Part shown: positions 27,133 to 36,152 of the stretch, piece after piece | Layout: each line of letters starts with the position of its first letter | Numbering within the stretch: position 1 is the stretch's first letter | Assembly (NCBI GenBank): GCA_020852965.1 | Contig: JADYZV010000185.1 | Coordinates: 62,001 to 126,000, forward strand | Reading direction: 5' to 3' | DNA: 64,000 bases | Source: Pirellulaceae bacterium | GTDB taxonomy: Bacteria > Planctomycetota > Planctomycetia > Pirellulales > Pirellulaceae | Translations under genes and position numbers: made by a program | The notes under the pieces: model-generated | Told to the model about the DNA's origin: nothing | The model's database searches: none | The model's input: only the letters and a program-made list of their open reading frames with translations

Positions 27133-29469
27133 CTATTTTAGATGTCGGTCCAAAAAGTCGAACGTGCCTTTACCATTGATTGTATGGGGTCCGTTGAACC
27201 ATTCGATCGCGCAGCGCTCTGGAATGCCCAGCCGCGCGCTGTATAGAAATCGAACCTTGGCAAATTCGGAGGCGACGCGTTCGTCGATTCCGACGGCATC
27301 GTAGTGCCCGCGTTCGACCATAAATGGACGTGGGGCGATGAGCGCCGCCATCTCGGCGTAGTTGAAGGTGGATCCCAAATCGAACTCGAAAATCTCGTAC
27401 TCGTTGGTCCAGACGTACGAGTAATTCTCTCGCGTCGACGCGTTCTTATCGACCCAGTCATTGAAGTCACCCGAGCAGATGGAAAGGCAATAGTCGGGAA
27501 CGAGCGGCGGAATGCGCATGGCGCTCTTGCCGCCATAGGACAGCCCGTAAAAGGCGATGTGCTCGGCGTCGACATTGGGCTGGGACTTCAACCAGTTCAC
27601 GATCTGCTGATGTTGTGGCACGATGATGGAAAACAGAGTCTTCTTGAGCGGGTAGGCCTTGCGCTGAAGGGTACGAAACTTGTCGTGCCCAATATAAAGA
27701 TTCTGAGGGGCAAAGGTGATGTAGCCACGTTCGGCCAATTTGGCGGCGAAGTCGTGATAGGCTGGGTGATCCCCTGCGATCGTGTCCTGGGGGCGGCCTT
27801 CCAAACCATGTTGGCAGACTACTACCGGCCGCTTTTCGCCGGGCTTCATATTCTTGGGCAAACACAGAATGCCGTAAGCGATCACATCGGGAAAGACATC
27901 CAGCACGACTTCGTAGCCAGTCCAAGTTGGCCGGTCGTAAACGACCCGCGATCGCGCGTTGAAATCCATTAGCGGTTCTTGAAAATGTCCGATGACTTCA
28001 TCGCGAAAATAGTCGCGGTAGGGCTCGATGGATTGGCGATAGGCACCCGTGGATGATGTGTCGAGCTTGAATCGCCCCTCGCGCGAGTCGTAGAGATTAC
28101 TGCCAAGATTCAAGAAACCTCGACGAAGTGCATCGCTCTCCCCCAGTTGCCATTGGTTATGTTGTTCGAGCTCGTGAAACTGACGCTGTTGGCGGCCGGC
28201 TGCACGGTGGTTATCAAGTTTGTCGATAGCCTGAGTCTGTAGCGTGAAGCGAGCATCGGAACCTGGCCGTAACGATTTCCAGAAGGCGAGCGTTGCGTCG
28301 GGAGCCATGGCAGGCATCGGCTGTTGCTCGGCGGCCACATGCATCACGGAGTGTTCGAGCGGCTCGACGATCCGTGAGAGTCTAGCGAGCTCGGCCGTGA
28401 CATCTGCGTTGGTCGCTGGAGTCAATACGGCTGGCGCGCCACCGCCGCTGGGCAATTCGAGCGTGGGAGCACCGTTTTCATCGATAATGATATTGCGAGG
28501 GACAACCATCGACGCGAGCTCGGCATCTCCAAACGCCTCGAGTAGACCGAACACATTGCGACTGAGAGGTTGTTGCCAGATCTGCTGCCGCGAACCAAAG
28601 TAGCCGCCCACACAGACCGAGTCGATGCGTGGGTCGAGTGCAGCGGCGTAGAGCGCGAGCATGCCACCTTCGCCATTGCCGATCACGCCAATTGGCAGCT
28701 CGTTTGATTCCGACGCACGCTCAAACCAATCAACGGCAGCCAGCACCTTTTGAACTTCGTAGCCGATCAGGTGCCGTCCCAGCACATAGGCGCTGCGATA
28801 GAGGTATTCGCGACTGGTCATTTTTGCGCGACCGTTGCGCGCTTTGAATTCGCGATCGATCAAGGTGGGGACCAGCACACAACAACCGTTGAGGGCTAGC
28901 TGCCGCGCGAATTGATTCTCTGGCGGCAAGCCAGCTTCGAGTCCACAAATCAGCTCAGGGGTTTGATCGGCGTCAGGAATGGCGATTACGTTGGCGACGG
29001 GCCCATTGGCTACGAGCTCGGCGTCGGGCACGAGCCATAACCCTTCGCCGTGTACGTTATGGAGCGCTGGCCAGCGGACTGCGTAGACTTTGTAGCCGTC
29101 GCCGGTGGCGACCAAATGCGACTCGGAGGTGGACGAGACGAACTCCAACGCGTCGAATGCTGGTCGTTCATCGCGAACTCCAAGGATATGAGCCAAGCGT
29201 TCGCGGTTGGGTTTCAGCGATCGCTGGTAGACTACTGGCGAAGTGAAGTCACGCTGAAAGTGTTGCTCGCGCAAGGCTATGGAGCGCTCGATTTCTTGGA
29301 GCAGGAAGCGATCGACGCCTTCGACCAACCGCGCGGCGATATCTCCTTCCATTGTTAGAGGTGTTGTTCCCTGCAAGGCTGATCCTTTCAGCTCCTGGCC
29401 TGCAAGAAAGCCATTGCAATACAATAGTAACAGTGGGGTAGAAAGTAGAAGGCTTATTGAGCGATTCAT
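27133..29469 (-). CDS. Secreted double alpha/beta-hydrolase (acetyl xylan esterase/dienelactone hydrolase-like)
   Basis: 778 residues with a signal peptide (ISLLLSTPLLLLYCNGFLAG). Two alpha/beta-hydrolase-like domains: one at about 140-330 and one at about 530-770. In the second, the oxyanion-side strand is VVVCQHGLEGR, the nucleophile elbow is FYGLSYGG with the Ser intact, and ERGHYDAVG with the closing His follows. In the first, the elbow position reads GVIGNGEGGMLALYAAALDP with Glu instead of Ser, so it is probably non-catalytic. The family acts on acyl esters of polysaccharides. The role is probably deacetylation of algal or plant glycan outside the cytoplasm; no partner gene is adjacent. 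Confidence 0.75.
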   Translation of the reverse strand: MNRSISLLLSTPLLLLYCNGFLAGQELKGSALQGTTPLTMEGDIAARLVEGVDRFLLQEIERSIALREQHFQRDFTSPVVYQRSLKPNRERLAHILGVRDERPAFDALEFVSSTSESHLVATGDGYKVYAVRWPALHNVHGEGLWLVPDAELVANGPVANVIAIPDADQTPELICGLEAGLPPENQFARQLALNGCCVLVPTLIDREFKARNGRAKMTSREYLYRSAYVLGRHLIGYEVQKVLAAVDWFERASESNELPIGVIGNGEGGMLALYAAALDPRIDSVCVGGYFGSRQQIWQQPLSRNVFGLLEAFGDAELASMVVPRNIIIDENGAPTLELPSGGGAPAVLTPATNADVTAELARLSRIVEPLEHSVMHVAAEQQPMPAMAPDATLAFWKSLRPGSDARFTLQTQAIDKLDNHRAAGRQQRQFHELEQHNQWQLGESDALRRGFLNLGSNLYDSREGRFKLDTSSTGAYRQSIEPYRDYFRDEVIGHFQEPLMDFNARSRVVYDRPTWTGYEVVLDVFPDVIAYGILCLPKNMKPGEKRPVVVCQHGLEGRPQDTIAGDHPAYHDFAAKLAERGYITFAPQNLYIGHDKFRTLQRKAYPLKKTLFSIIVPQHQQIVNWLKSQPNVDAEHIAFYGLSYGGKSAMRIPPLVPDYCLSICSGDFNDWVDKNASTRENYSYVWTNEYEIFEFDLGSTFNYAEMAALIAPRPFMVERGHYDAVGIDERVASEFAKVRFLYSARLGIPERCAIEWFNGPHTINGKGTFDFLDRHLK

Positions 29470-29829
29470 GTTGAGGGATTACCTGAGAGTGTACGACGCG
29501 TTGAGCCAACGGATAGCCAAGCCCAAAGTTAACACAAAGCAATTCTACTCGCTCCTTTGCACAGTGCATTGATTCAGAATTCCATCCTCAGACGTGGTTG
29601 TGGGAATGCGGGGGTTGGGTTGGGTTTGACGCTGAGCTCTCCGTAGCTACCGTCGCCAGAGGGAAGACGATAGACGGAAAAGGATTGGCAGGGCAAAAAA
29701 GTGCGGTTTCCGCGTTTATGGCCCTATAACTGGCCGAAGTGAATCTTTGCGAGCTTCCTGCAAGGCGTTACACTGAGGACATTCGTGGTCGGAGATCTCG
29801 CTATCGTTTTGTTTGGAAACTAGGAAGCT
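29470..29829. other. Intergenic region with a GTAGCTACCGTC repeat copy
   Basis: About 360 bp upstream of the TPR gene. GTAGCTACCGTCGCCAGAGG at 29643-29662 resembles the repeat upstream of ftsY (50637-50717). Nothing else is recognised; the TPR operon promoter presumably lies here. Confidence 0.45.
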
Positions 29830-32800
29830 ATGTCTATTCGCATTTCACTAAGTCAGCGTTACCTGCGAGCCTGCGTCGGGCTGATCGTGTTGAGCGGCCT
29901 TGCTAGCAATAACCTTACCCGATCGCTGTGTGCTCAGCAGCCCGATTCCAAGCCTCAGAAAGAGTCTACGGAAGCGAAAGCAGAGAATAAAGGCCCGGCG
30001 TCCAGCAGGCGGGCGATCGCCTACTATTCCGAAGCAGCCGGTTTTCAAAACAAAGGCGCGTATGAGCTGGCGATCGAGCAATGGAAGAAACTGCTCGACG
30101 AATTCCCCGAGGATCCGTTGGCTAGCAAGGGATGGCACTACATGGGGATTTGCTATACCCAATTGGAAGAGCCCAACTACGCTGAGGCGGCCACCGCTTT
30201 TGGAAATGCCCTCGAAGACGCTGCGCTCGAAGTCCGCGAAGAGTCGTTGATCAACTTGGCTTGGTGTCTATTCTCGCAGGGCCGAGCTGCCAAGCCTAGT
30301 TCGCCCGAGTACCGACAGGGGCTCGAACAAGCGCGCGAGCGACTGAGCGAATTCCTCAGGAGCTACTCCACAGGAAGCTACGTCGATCAAGCCTACTTTT
30401 ATTTGGGAGAGATCGAGTACTCGTTGGGTGAGATCGATAAGTCGATCCCGTACTATCAAAGGCTGCTCGACACCCGAGCCCTACAGAAGTCGAGTCTGCG
30501 ACCTGGCGCGTTATACGCCATCGCGGTCGCTTACGAAGAAGCGAAGCAGGATGAAAATGCAATCAGACGCTTCCGACAGTTCTTGACCGAGTTTCCCAAA
30601 AATGCTTTAGCCGGTGAAGTGATTGTGCGTCTGTCCGACATACTGCTCAAGCAGGGCAAGACGGACCAGGCGGCCAAGCTGCTGGCCGAGGTGGTTCAGG
30701 GAGAAGCGGGCAAGATGAGCGACTATGCGCTGCTGCGACTCGGTTACGCTGCCTCGACGCAAGGCAAGAACGAAGAAGCAGCCGAGCACTATTCGGAACT
30801 GCTCAAGCAGTTTCCCAACTCAAAACACGCTCCCACTGCCGCGCTCTCGCTCGGGCAATGCCTGTACAAGAGCGGCCAGTACGATCAGGCGCTGGAAAAA
30901 TTCAGCCAAGTGCTTCCCGCCAAAGATGCACAAGCCGCCGAGGCAGCGCACTGGATGGCGATTACCTTGCAGCGACAAAACAAGTCAGCCGAGGCACTGA
31001 AGATCGTACAAGAGGCGCTCGAATGGGGAGTCGACTCCCCGAACAGCGTCAATTTGCAGATGGACTACGCCGACGCGTTATATGCCAATCCAGAATCATT
31101 GGATAGAGCGCGAGAGGCCTACGAAAAGATTGTCAAAGAACATCCCGACGATGCCTTGGCACCACGAGCTGCATACAACGCGGCTTTTGCAGCGTTGCAA
31201 GGTGGCAAACTCCCCGAAGCACGGCAATTGGCCGAATTGTTTCTCAATCGCTATCCGCAGGATCCACTGCGGAATGATGTCAGCGCAATCGCTGCCGAAG
31301 TTCTGTTGCAGCAAGGTGAGCATGCCACAGCGGCTACCGCATACGAAAAATTGCGTCAGGCAGACCCCAGCAATCCCGCCTTCGACCGCTGGACGCTGCG
31401 ACTCGGGACGGCTCATTACTTGGCGGGGGACTATGCCGATGCCGTTCAGCTTCTCACCAGCGAAGCCGCTCGTTTCAAGAACAGCGACCAACAGGCTGAG
31501 GCGGAATTTGTACTCGGTGCCAGCTATCTCTACCAGGAGAAAGTGGCCGAAGCAATCGCGCATTTGACCGCTAGCCATCAAGCCAATGCCACTTGGTCTA
31601 ACGCCGACGAGGTGCTGTTGATGTTGGCCGAGGCACATGAACGCAATAAAAATAATGACGCAGCGCGCAAGACATTGGAGTCACTGTTAGAGCAATATCC
31701 CAATACGCTCCTCAAGTCGCAGGTGGAATACAAACTGGCTCAATTGTCGGCTGCCATGATTCAATTCGATGAAGCCATACAGCGCTACGAAGGTGTTGTC
31801 AGCAACCCCGACGCCTCTAGCTACCACAATTTTGCCACCTATGGCATCGTGTGGTGCTTAATGCAAAAAGAGGATTACGCTCAGGCGTTGGAGCGCGTGC
31901 AGCCATTGTTGGCACAAGGCCTGCGCGACTCGGTCGGTGGCGAAGCCAAATTGGCCGAAGGAGTTTGCCTGCGAAAAACGGGCAAGGAAGCTCAAGCCAT
32001 CGTCGCGTTGGAGGAATTCCTCACCACCAAGCCGACGGGCACCTCGTTGGCCAACGGCTTATACGAGCTGGGATTGGCCTATACGCAGCAAGGCGACTTG
32101 TCCAAAGCAACCGCCAGCTTTCAGCGCATCGTCCAAGAGGTCCCCGACTACCCTGCGCAGGACAAGGTGCTCTACGAAATCGCTTGGAATCAGCAAGAGA
32201 GCGGCCAGACCCCCGAGGCGGCTAAGACTTTCCAGCAATTGGTGGACAAATTCCCCAACAGCGAGTTCCGTGCCGAGGCGACCTATATGCTCGCACAGCA
32301 ACAGTACGAAACTCAAGACTACTCGCGCGCTGCCGAAACCTACACCAGTGTGCTAGCGAGTACACAGGACCCCGAACTGCGCGAAAAGACGCAATACAAA
32401 CTAGGATGGAGCCTGTTCCAACAGCAACGTTATCCCCAAGCGGCCAAGGAGTTCTCCGAGCAAGCCCAAGCTTTTGCCACTGGGACGTTGGCCGTCGACG
32501 CTAAGTTCATGCTGGCCGAATGCTCGTTTAAGCAAGAGCAATACGAAGCGGCACTACCGGCCTACGAACAGGCGCGACAAGCGGTCGAGAGTTCCACCAA
32601 CTCGGTCGCATCCGAGCAGGTCAAATCGTTGATCTACTTGCATGGTGCTCAGTGCCTCCGTGAACTCGCGCGCTGGACCGAGTGTGAGAAATGGCTGAAT
32701 GTCGTCATGAAGGACTATCCCAAAAGTCCTTACCTGTGGACGGCCGTTTATGAATTGGGATACTGCAAACAGAAGCAAGAGCAGCCGATGGAAGCGCTCA

Positions 32801-33165
32801 AGTACTACGGCCAAGTTGTAGAGAACAATCGCAACGAACTCGGCGCCCGAGCACGTTTCATGATGGGCGAAGTCTATTTTTCGCAACGCGATTTCCAACG
32901 TGCCATTGAAGACTTCACTCGTGTCGCCTACGGATTTGGCGGAGACAAGGCGCCCGATGATATCAAGAATTGGCAAGCCAAGAGTGCTTACGAGGCGGCG
33001 CGTTGTTACGAAATGCTGGCCAGCGATTTGCGGGGTGACAGCCAAAACAAAGCCATCGCCGGTGCGCGCAAGTTCTACGAGGATATTGTTAACGAACACG
33101 CCCAGCACGAATTGGCCAAACAGGCTTCCTCGCGCTTGGGTGAATTGCAAAAGACACTGAGGTAG
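29830..33165 (+). CDS. Secreted tetratricopeptide-repeat protein
   Basis: 1111 residues. An N-terminal signal-like segment (YLRACVGLIVLSGLASNNLT) ends near CAQQP. The remainder, from about residue 55, is a nearly continuous TPR superhelix: repeated 34-residue units with W/L-G-Y-A-F-A-P spacing, e.g. GAYELAIEQWKKLLDEFPED, GKNEEAAEHYSELLKQFPNS, GQYDQALEKFSQVLPAKD and GDLSKATASFQRIVQEVPDY. This is the periplasmic scaffold type (YbgF/CpoB-like, much longer). It is followed by ExbB and ExbD genes on the same strand, suggesting a proton-motive-force driven envelope machine in which this protein is the periplasmic partner. The specific cargo is unknown. Codon use matches the neighbours. Confidence 0.88.
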   Translation: MSIRISLSQRYLRACVGLIVLSGLASNNLTRSLCAQQPDSKPQKESTEAKAENKGPASSRRAIAYYSEAAGFQNKGAYELAIEQWKKLLDEFPEDPLASKGWHYMGICYTQLEEPNYAEAATAFGNALEDAALEVREESLINLAWCLFSQGRAAKPSSPEYRQGLEQARERLSEFLRSYSTGSYVDQAYFYLGEIEYSLGEIDKSIPYYQRLLDTRALQKSSLRPGALYAIAVAYEEAKQDENAIRRFRQFLTEFPKNALAGEVIVRLSDILLKQGKTDQAAKLLAEVVQGEAGKMSDYALLRLGYAASTQGKNEEAAEHYSELLKQFPNSKHAPTAALSLGQCLYKSGQYDQALEKFSQVLPAKDAQAAEAAHWMAITLQRQNKSAEALKIVQEALEWGVDSPNSVNLQMDYADALYANPESLDRAREAYEKIVKEHPDDALAPRAAYNAAFAALQGGKLPEARQLAELFLNRYPQDPLRNDVSAIAAEVLLQQGEHATAATAYEKLRQADPSNPAFDRWTLRLGTAHYLAGDYADAVQLLTSEAARFKNSDQQAEAEFVLGASYLYQEKVAEAIAHLTASHQANATWSNADEVLLMLAEAHERNKNNDAARKTLESLLEQYPNTLLKSQVEYKLAQLSAAMIQFDEAIQRYEGVVSNPDASSYHNFATYGIVWCLMQKEDYAQALERVQPLLAQGLRDSVGGEAKLAEGVCLRKTGKEAQAIVALEEFLTTKPTGTSLANGLYELGLAYTQQGDLSKATASFQRIVQEVPDYPAQDKVLYEIAWNQQESGQTPEAAKTFQQLVDKFPNSEFRAEATYMLAQQQYETQDYSRAAETYTSVLASTQDPELREKTQYKLGWSLFQQQRYPQAAKEFSEQAQAFATGTLAVDAKFMLAECSFKQEQYEAALPAYEQARQAVESSTNSVASEQVKSLIYLHGAQCLRELARWTECEKWLNVVMKDYPKSPYLWTAVYELGYCKQKQEQPMEALKYYGQVVENNRNELGARARFMMGEVYFSQRDFQRAIEDFTRVAYGFGGDKAPDDIKNWQAKSAYEAARCYEMLASDLRGDSQNKAIAGARKFYEDIVNEHAQHELAKQASSRLGELQKTLR

Positions 33166-33180
33166 CGGAATGTGCGCGGC

Positions 33181-33290
33181 CCCATGCCAGCTTGCCTGGC
33201 ATGAGCCAGAGTTTTGGTTGTAGAGCGGCTCGACTTCCACAGCTCCCCTCGCCAGCTTGCCTGGCAGGGAGCAAAGTTTTGAAGTTAGAA
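33181..33290 (+). repeat. Two CTTGC elements (2a, 2b)
   Basis: 2a: ATGCCAG (33184-33190), CTTGC, CTGGCAT (33196-33202), then GAGTTTTGGTTGTAGAG. 2b: GCCAG (33251-33255), CTTGC, CTGGC (33261-33265), extended by CCCT/AGGG, then AAAGTTTTGAAGTTAGAA. Both are preceded by CCC(C). They sit just after the TPR stop and could influence expression of the downstream ExbB gene. Confidence 0.85.
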
Positions 33291-33319
33291 ATGAAATGAG
33301 TGGATATGAGATATCGCGA

Positions 33320-33370
33320 GTCCATCCCGCCCCAATCGCCGCCACCGGCGGCGATTGGGGCGGGATGGAC
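33320..33370. repeat. Long perfect hairpin HP2 (24-bp arms, 3-nt loop)
   Basis: Arms 33320-33343 and 33347-33370 are perfectly complementary (CCCGCCCCAATCGCCGCC core), loop ACC. It follows CTTGC element 2b by about 55 nt, the same arrangement as at 19278 and 39898. Confidence 0.92.
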
Positions 33371-33400
33371 GCCGGGGGGATGATGGGCGGCTGGCTAGCC

Positions 33401-33470
33401 TCAAAACTGATTCACCAGCGAGGCAAGCTCGCGGGGGTCTAAGAATCCAGATCGCGGGGGTCTAAGAATA
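33401..33470 (-). repeat. CTTGC element 3 with partial tandem copy
   Basis: On the minus strand: CCCCCGCGAG, CTTGC, CTCGCTGGTGAATCAGTTTTG. A second GCGGGGGTCTAAGAAT fragment follows at 33453-33468. It is the same version as the array at 41758-42092 and ends about 18 bp upstream of the ExbB start. Confidence 0.75.
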
Positions 33471-33487
33471 ATGTGCGGGACAATTTA

Positions 33488-34468
33488 ATGAGGATGATTG
33501 TGACTAACTACGCTCGCGTGATTTTCCTATTTGCAGCCATGCTGATCGCGTGTTGCAGCCATGTTGTTGGCTTGGCGCAAGAGGTCGGCAATAGCACGCC
33601 TGACGCTGGCGTTAGCCCAGCCGAATTGCAGCGTTTGGCGGCAGAGGCGGCCAGCAACCGCTCGAATCCGCCTGCACCTATCCCCGCCGAATTGCGCGGA
33701 AGCAATATCAATATCTTGGTGCTACTGCGCCAAGGTGGCGGGATCATGGCTGTGATCGCGGTCATCAGCTTATTGGTCGTGGCGGTAGCCTTCGAGAGGC
33801 TCTTCGCTCTCAGGAGTGGTAAGCTCTTTCCCCGAGGCTTGCGGCGCGAAGTCAGGCGGGCGTGCGAGGAAGTTGGCCCGTTTCAACCGCACACGCTATT
33901 CGAAGCGGCCGATCGCTACCACTGTGCAGGCTCAAGGATCATCCACGAAATGTTGCGCAAGGTGGGGCGGCCAATCCCGGAAGTGGAAGCGGTCTTGGCA
34001 GAGGGGAGCCAGCGCGAAGCAGATCGACTGTATGGCAACGTCCGCTGGCTGACGCTGGCAGCCGCCGTGACTCCCCTGATCGGCTTGCTGGGAACGGTGT
34101 GGGGAATGATCATCGCCTTCCACGACACCACGCAGCTCGGTGCCGGCTCCAACAAAGCCGAGTACTTGGCCGAAGGGATCTATGTCGCGTTGGTGACCAC
34201 GCTGGGTGGCTTGGCTGTGGCGATACCAGCCGCGATCATAGCCCACTTCTTCGAAGGCCGCATAACCAAGATGTTGGCCTTGATCGATACCGAGCTTCGC
34301 CGGCTGATGCCGCGCTTCGAGTCGCAAGAGGGACGAACTCGTTTTGACCTCAACGAACGCGGTATGTTCCGTCGCGACGCGGCCGCCGTATCGCCTCCCG
34401 CCGATTCCGTCCGACGCACCGTCATTTCGCCCGATATCGCACCGCCCCCTCCGGTACGGCACAAGTAG
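33488..34468 (+). CDS. MotA/TolQ/ExbB proton-channel family protein
   Basis: 326 residues from ATG 33488 (ATG 33494 is possible). It has a cleavable-looking N-terminal signal (VIFLFAAMLIACCSHVVGLA), a linker, then the three channel helices of the family: about 83-103 (IMAVIAVISLLVVAVAFERL), 182-207 (WLTLAAAVTPLIGLLGTVWG) and 230-255 (ALVTTLGGLAVAIPAAIIAH). The conserved GLLGTVWGMI and TTLGGLAVAIP motifs of the proton path are present. The tail is basic and proline-rich. Together with the ExbD gene 15 bp downstream it forms an inner-membrane motor. The upstream TPR protein is a likely periplasmic partner. The gene is separated from it by a repeat-filled gap of about 320 bp. Confidence 0.92.
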   Translation: MRMIVTNYARVIFLFAAMLIACCSHVVGLAQEVGNSTPDAGVSPAELQRLAAEAASNRSNPPAPIPAELRGSNINILVLLRQGGGIMAVIAVISLLVVAVAFERLFALRSGKLFPRGLRREVRRACEEVGPFQPHTLFEAADRYHCAGSRIIHEMLRKVGRPIPEVEAVLAEGSQREADRLYGNVRWLTLAAAVTPLIGLLGTVWGMIIAFHDTTQLGAGSNKAEYLAEGIYVALVTTLGGLAVAIPAAIIAHFFEGRITKMLALIDTELRRLMPRFESQEGRTRFDLNERGMFRRDAAAVSPPADSVRRTVISPDIAPPPPVRHK

Positions 34469-34483
34469 AAGGGGAGTTACACG

Positions 34484-34897
34484 ATGGCAGTCACATTAAA
34501 ACGTGGACAAGTGCTAGCGGTGTTGAGTATGACGCCGCTAATCGATGTCGTGTTTTTGTTATTAATTTTCTTTCTAGTCGCGTCGCGCTTGAGCCAGGAG
34601 GATCGTGAACTCGATATCCCGCTACCCTCGGCAGCCAATGCCATGCCGATGACGGTCGAGCCCCAAGAGATGATCGTCAACATTGATCAGGATGGTGCCA
34701 TTGTCGTCAACAGCCAAACCTACGATGCTGAAAAGTTTGAACGCATGTTGGCGCAAACGATTGCCGACAATCCGCTCGGGCAATCCGTCTTGATTCGCGC
34801 CGATCGCCGCGTACCATTGCAGACCCCCGTCGACGTGATGGACATCTGCCTTCAATCCGGTGCGAGTTACTCCCTGTCGATCGCGGACGCTGAGTAG
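34484..34897 (+). CDS. ExbD/TolR family protein
   Basis: 137 residues. A single N-terminal membrane helix (MTPLIDVVFLLLIFFLVASR) carries the conserved Asp (LIDVVFLL) needed for proton coupling in ExbD/TolR. The periplasmic domain has the family fold (REL-DIPLPSAAN, MIVNIDQDGAIVVN, PVDVMDICLQSGASYSLSIA). It is 15 bp downstream of ExbB and surely cotranscribed. Many planctomycete loci have two ExbD genes in a row; only one is present here. Confidence 0.93.
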   Translation: MAVTLKRGQVLAVLSMTPLIDVVFLLLIFFLVASRLSQEDRELDIPLPSAANAMPMTVEPQEMIVNIDQDGAIVVNSQTYDAEKFERMLAQTIADNPLGQSVLIRADRRVPLQTPVDVMDICLQSGASYSLSIADAE

Positions 34898-35247
34898 CGG
34901 TTAAGTGAGCCAGTTTCTCCGGCAGAAGAGACGCGCGGCCGAAGAGTTGGTCTGTTTAACCGCTGAAAGCGCGGCCGCGCGGGTGATGTACCAACCGAAA
35001 CGATCGGGCGGCATGGGGGCGGATGACGAACGCGACGTGCAGCCGTCAACTTGGTGCTAGCCTCACTCCGAGCGCTGACGCGGTTAAACAGAAACCGTCG
35101 TCGGCAGCAGTGACGCGCGGCCGATGAGTTGATTAATAGGCGCGGTAGCGCTGGCGGGGTTGAGTTTCTATTGTAAATAAACGCAAAAAGAGTGGGACAA
35201 AGCCGACGGCAGAAGTTAGGGAGATTTCAGTTTGCGGCGAAGACTGT
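34898..35247. repeat. Intergenic region with a 29-nt direct repeat
   Basis: GGCAG(A/C)AG(A/T)GACGCGCGGCCGA... occurs at 34921-34949 and again at 35103-35131 with 3 mismatches in 29. The first is followed by a complementary CGCGGCCGCGCGG at about 34970-34982. The rest of the 350 bp shows nothing. It may be a remnant of an imperfect mobile repeat. Confidence 0.6.
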
Positions 35248-35967
35248 ATGAAGGTTTTGCGTACAGAAAGAGGCATCGAAGTGCTGGAGGTGATCAACGA
35301 AGACTATGCCTTCGTGCTCACGCGACCCAAGGATGGAAAATTCGCAGTCTCCGTATTGCAACGGAGGGGAGTTAGCTCATCAGTTGATCTCCTCATTAGA
35401 GAACAAACGAATACTGCTAGGTATTATCTTTTGGATGCCTACAGTTATTACGGAAGAACCGTGTGGGGGCTGGTTCAAGGCCCAGGCTTCAAGCTGATCA
35501 AGATCGAGGCGTTCACTGGCGATGATGGAGAAGTGCTAGTCCGGGTAGACTTCAACTACGCACCCGTGAACAAACCGTACGAGGGTATGAAAAGTATTGA
35601 GGACTGGACACTCAAGAATGCATACCTTATTTTCGCGCCGAAAAATGGCTGGAAGTTAATTGAGTACGGTAGGCCGGTGTGGCCGAGAACTATAGTGACC
35701 GTCACTGGTCATCCCAGCGATCAGCTTGGATTCACAGAAACTTCCGTTGCGAGGTTTATTGGAGAGGACGGAAAGGTCAAACGGGAGGATCGGATAAGCC
35801 GTGCGAAGTCGAGTTACGATCCGATTCCCAAAGAGGAATTCTATTTGCGACATTATGGTTTTCCAGAACCCAATTTTGATACTTGGTTCCGATGGCCGTG
35901 GATACTCGGTGGCTTGTCGCTGGGAGCGGTCTGCATAATGGTTGCTCGCCGATGGTTACGCCGTTGA
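35248..35967 (+). CDS. Hypothetical protein with C-terminal membrane anchor
   Basis: 239 residues; family not recognised. It has no N-terminal signal. The body is a mixed alpha/beta soluble region (VINEDYAFVLTRPKDGKFAV, YYLLDAYSYYGRTVWGL, TIVTVTGHPSDQLGFTET). A single C-terminal helix (WILGGLSLGAVCIMVARRW), followed by LRR, suggests a tail-anchored membrane protein with its main domain in the cytoplasm. The intact frame, plausible amino-acid composition and position between two unrelated gene blocks support a real gene. No operon partner is evident; a GC-rich dispersed repeat follows about 30 bp after the stop. Confidence 0.6.
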   Translation: MKVLRTERGIEVLEVINEDYAFVLTRPKDGKFAVSVLQRRGVSSSVDLLIREQTNTARYYLLDAYSYYGRTVWGLVQGPGFKLIKIEAFTGDDGEVLVRVDFNYAPVNKPYEGMKSIEDWTLKNAYLIFAPKNGWKLIEYGRPVWPRTIVTVTGHPSDQLGFTETSVARFIGEDGKVKREDRISRAKSSYDPIPKEEFYLRHYGFPEPNFDTWFRWPWILGGLSLGAVCIMVARRWLRR

Positions 35968-35997
35968 ATGCAACATAGAAAATGCCACCACGGACAT

Positions 35998-36130
35998 TTG
36001 GCTGCCGCAGATGCCATCGCCTGCGCAGGCCGCGAGATTGGGTTGACAAACGCTGTGGTGCGTCAGAGCTCCACCTGTTGATCGGCTCACCTTGTGCACC
36101 TGCGGCCTGCTGCGGCTCGGCGTTAAACGA
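35998..36130 (+). repeat. GC-rich dispersed repeat, copy B
   Basis: Same repeat as 7888-8024 (minus) and 46061-46194. It runs from TTTGGCTGCCGCAG to TGCGGCTCGGCGTTAAAC and ends about 20 bp before the end of the YhaN-like gene on the other strand. Confidence 0.78.
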
Positions 36131-36152
36131 ATTTAAGTGAGTCGGCGCAATG

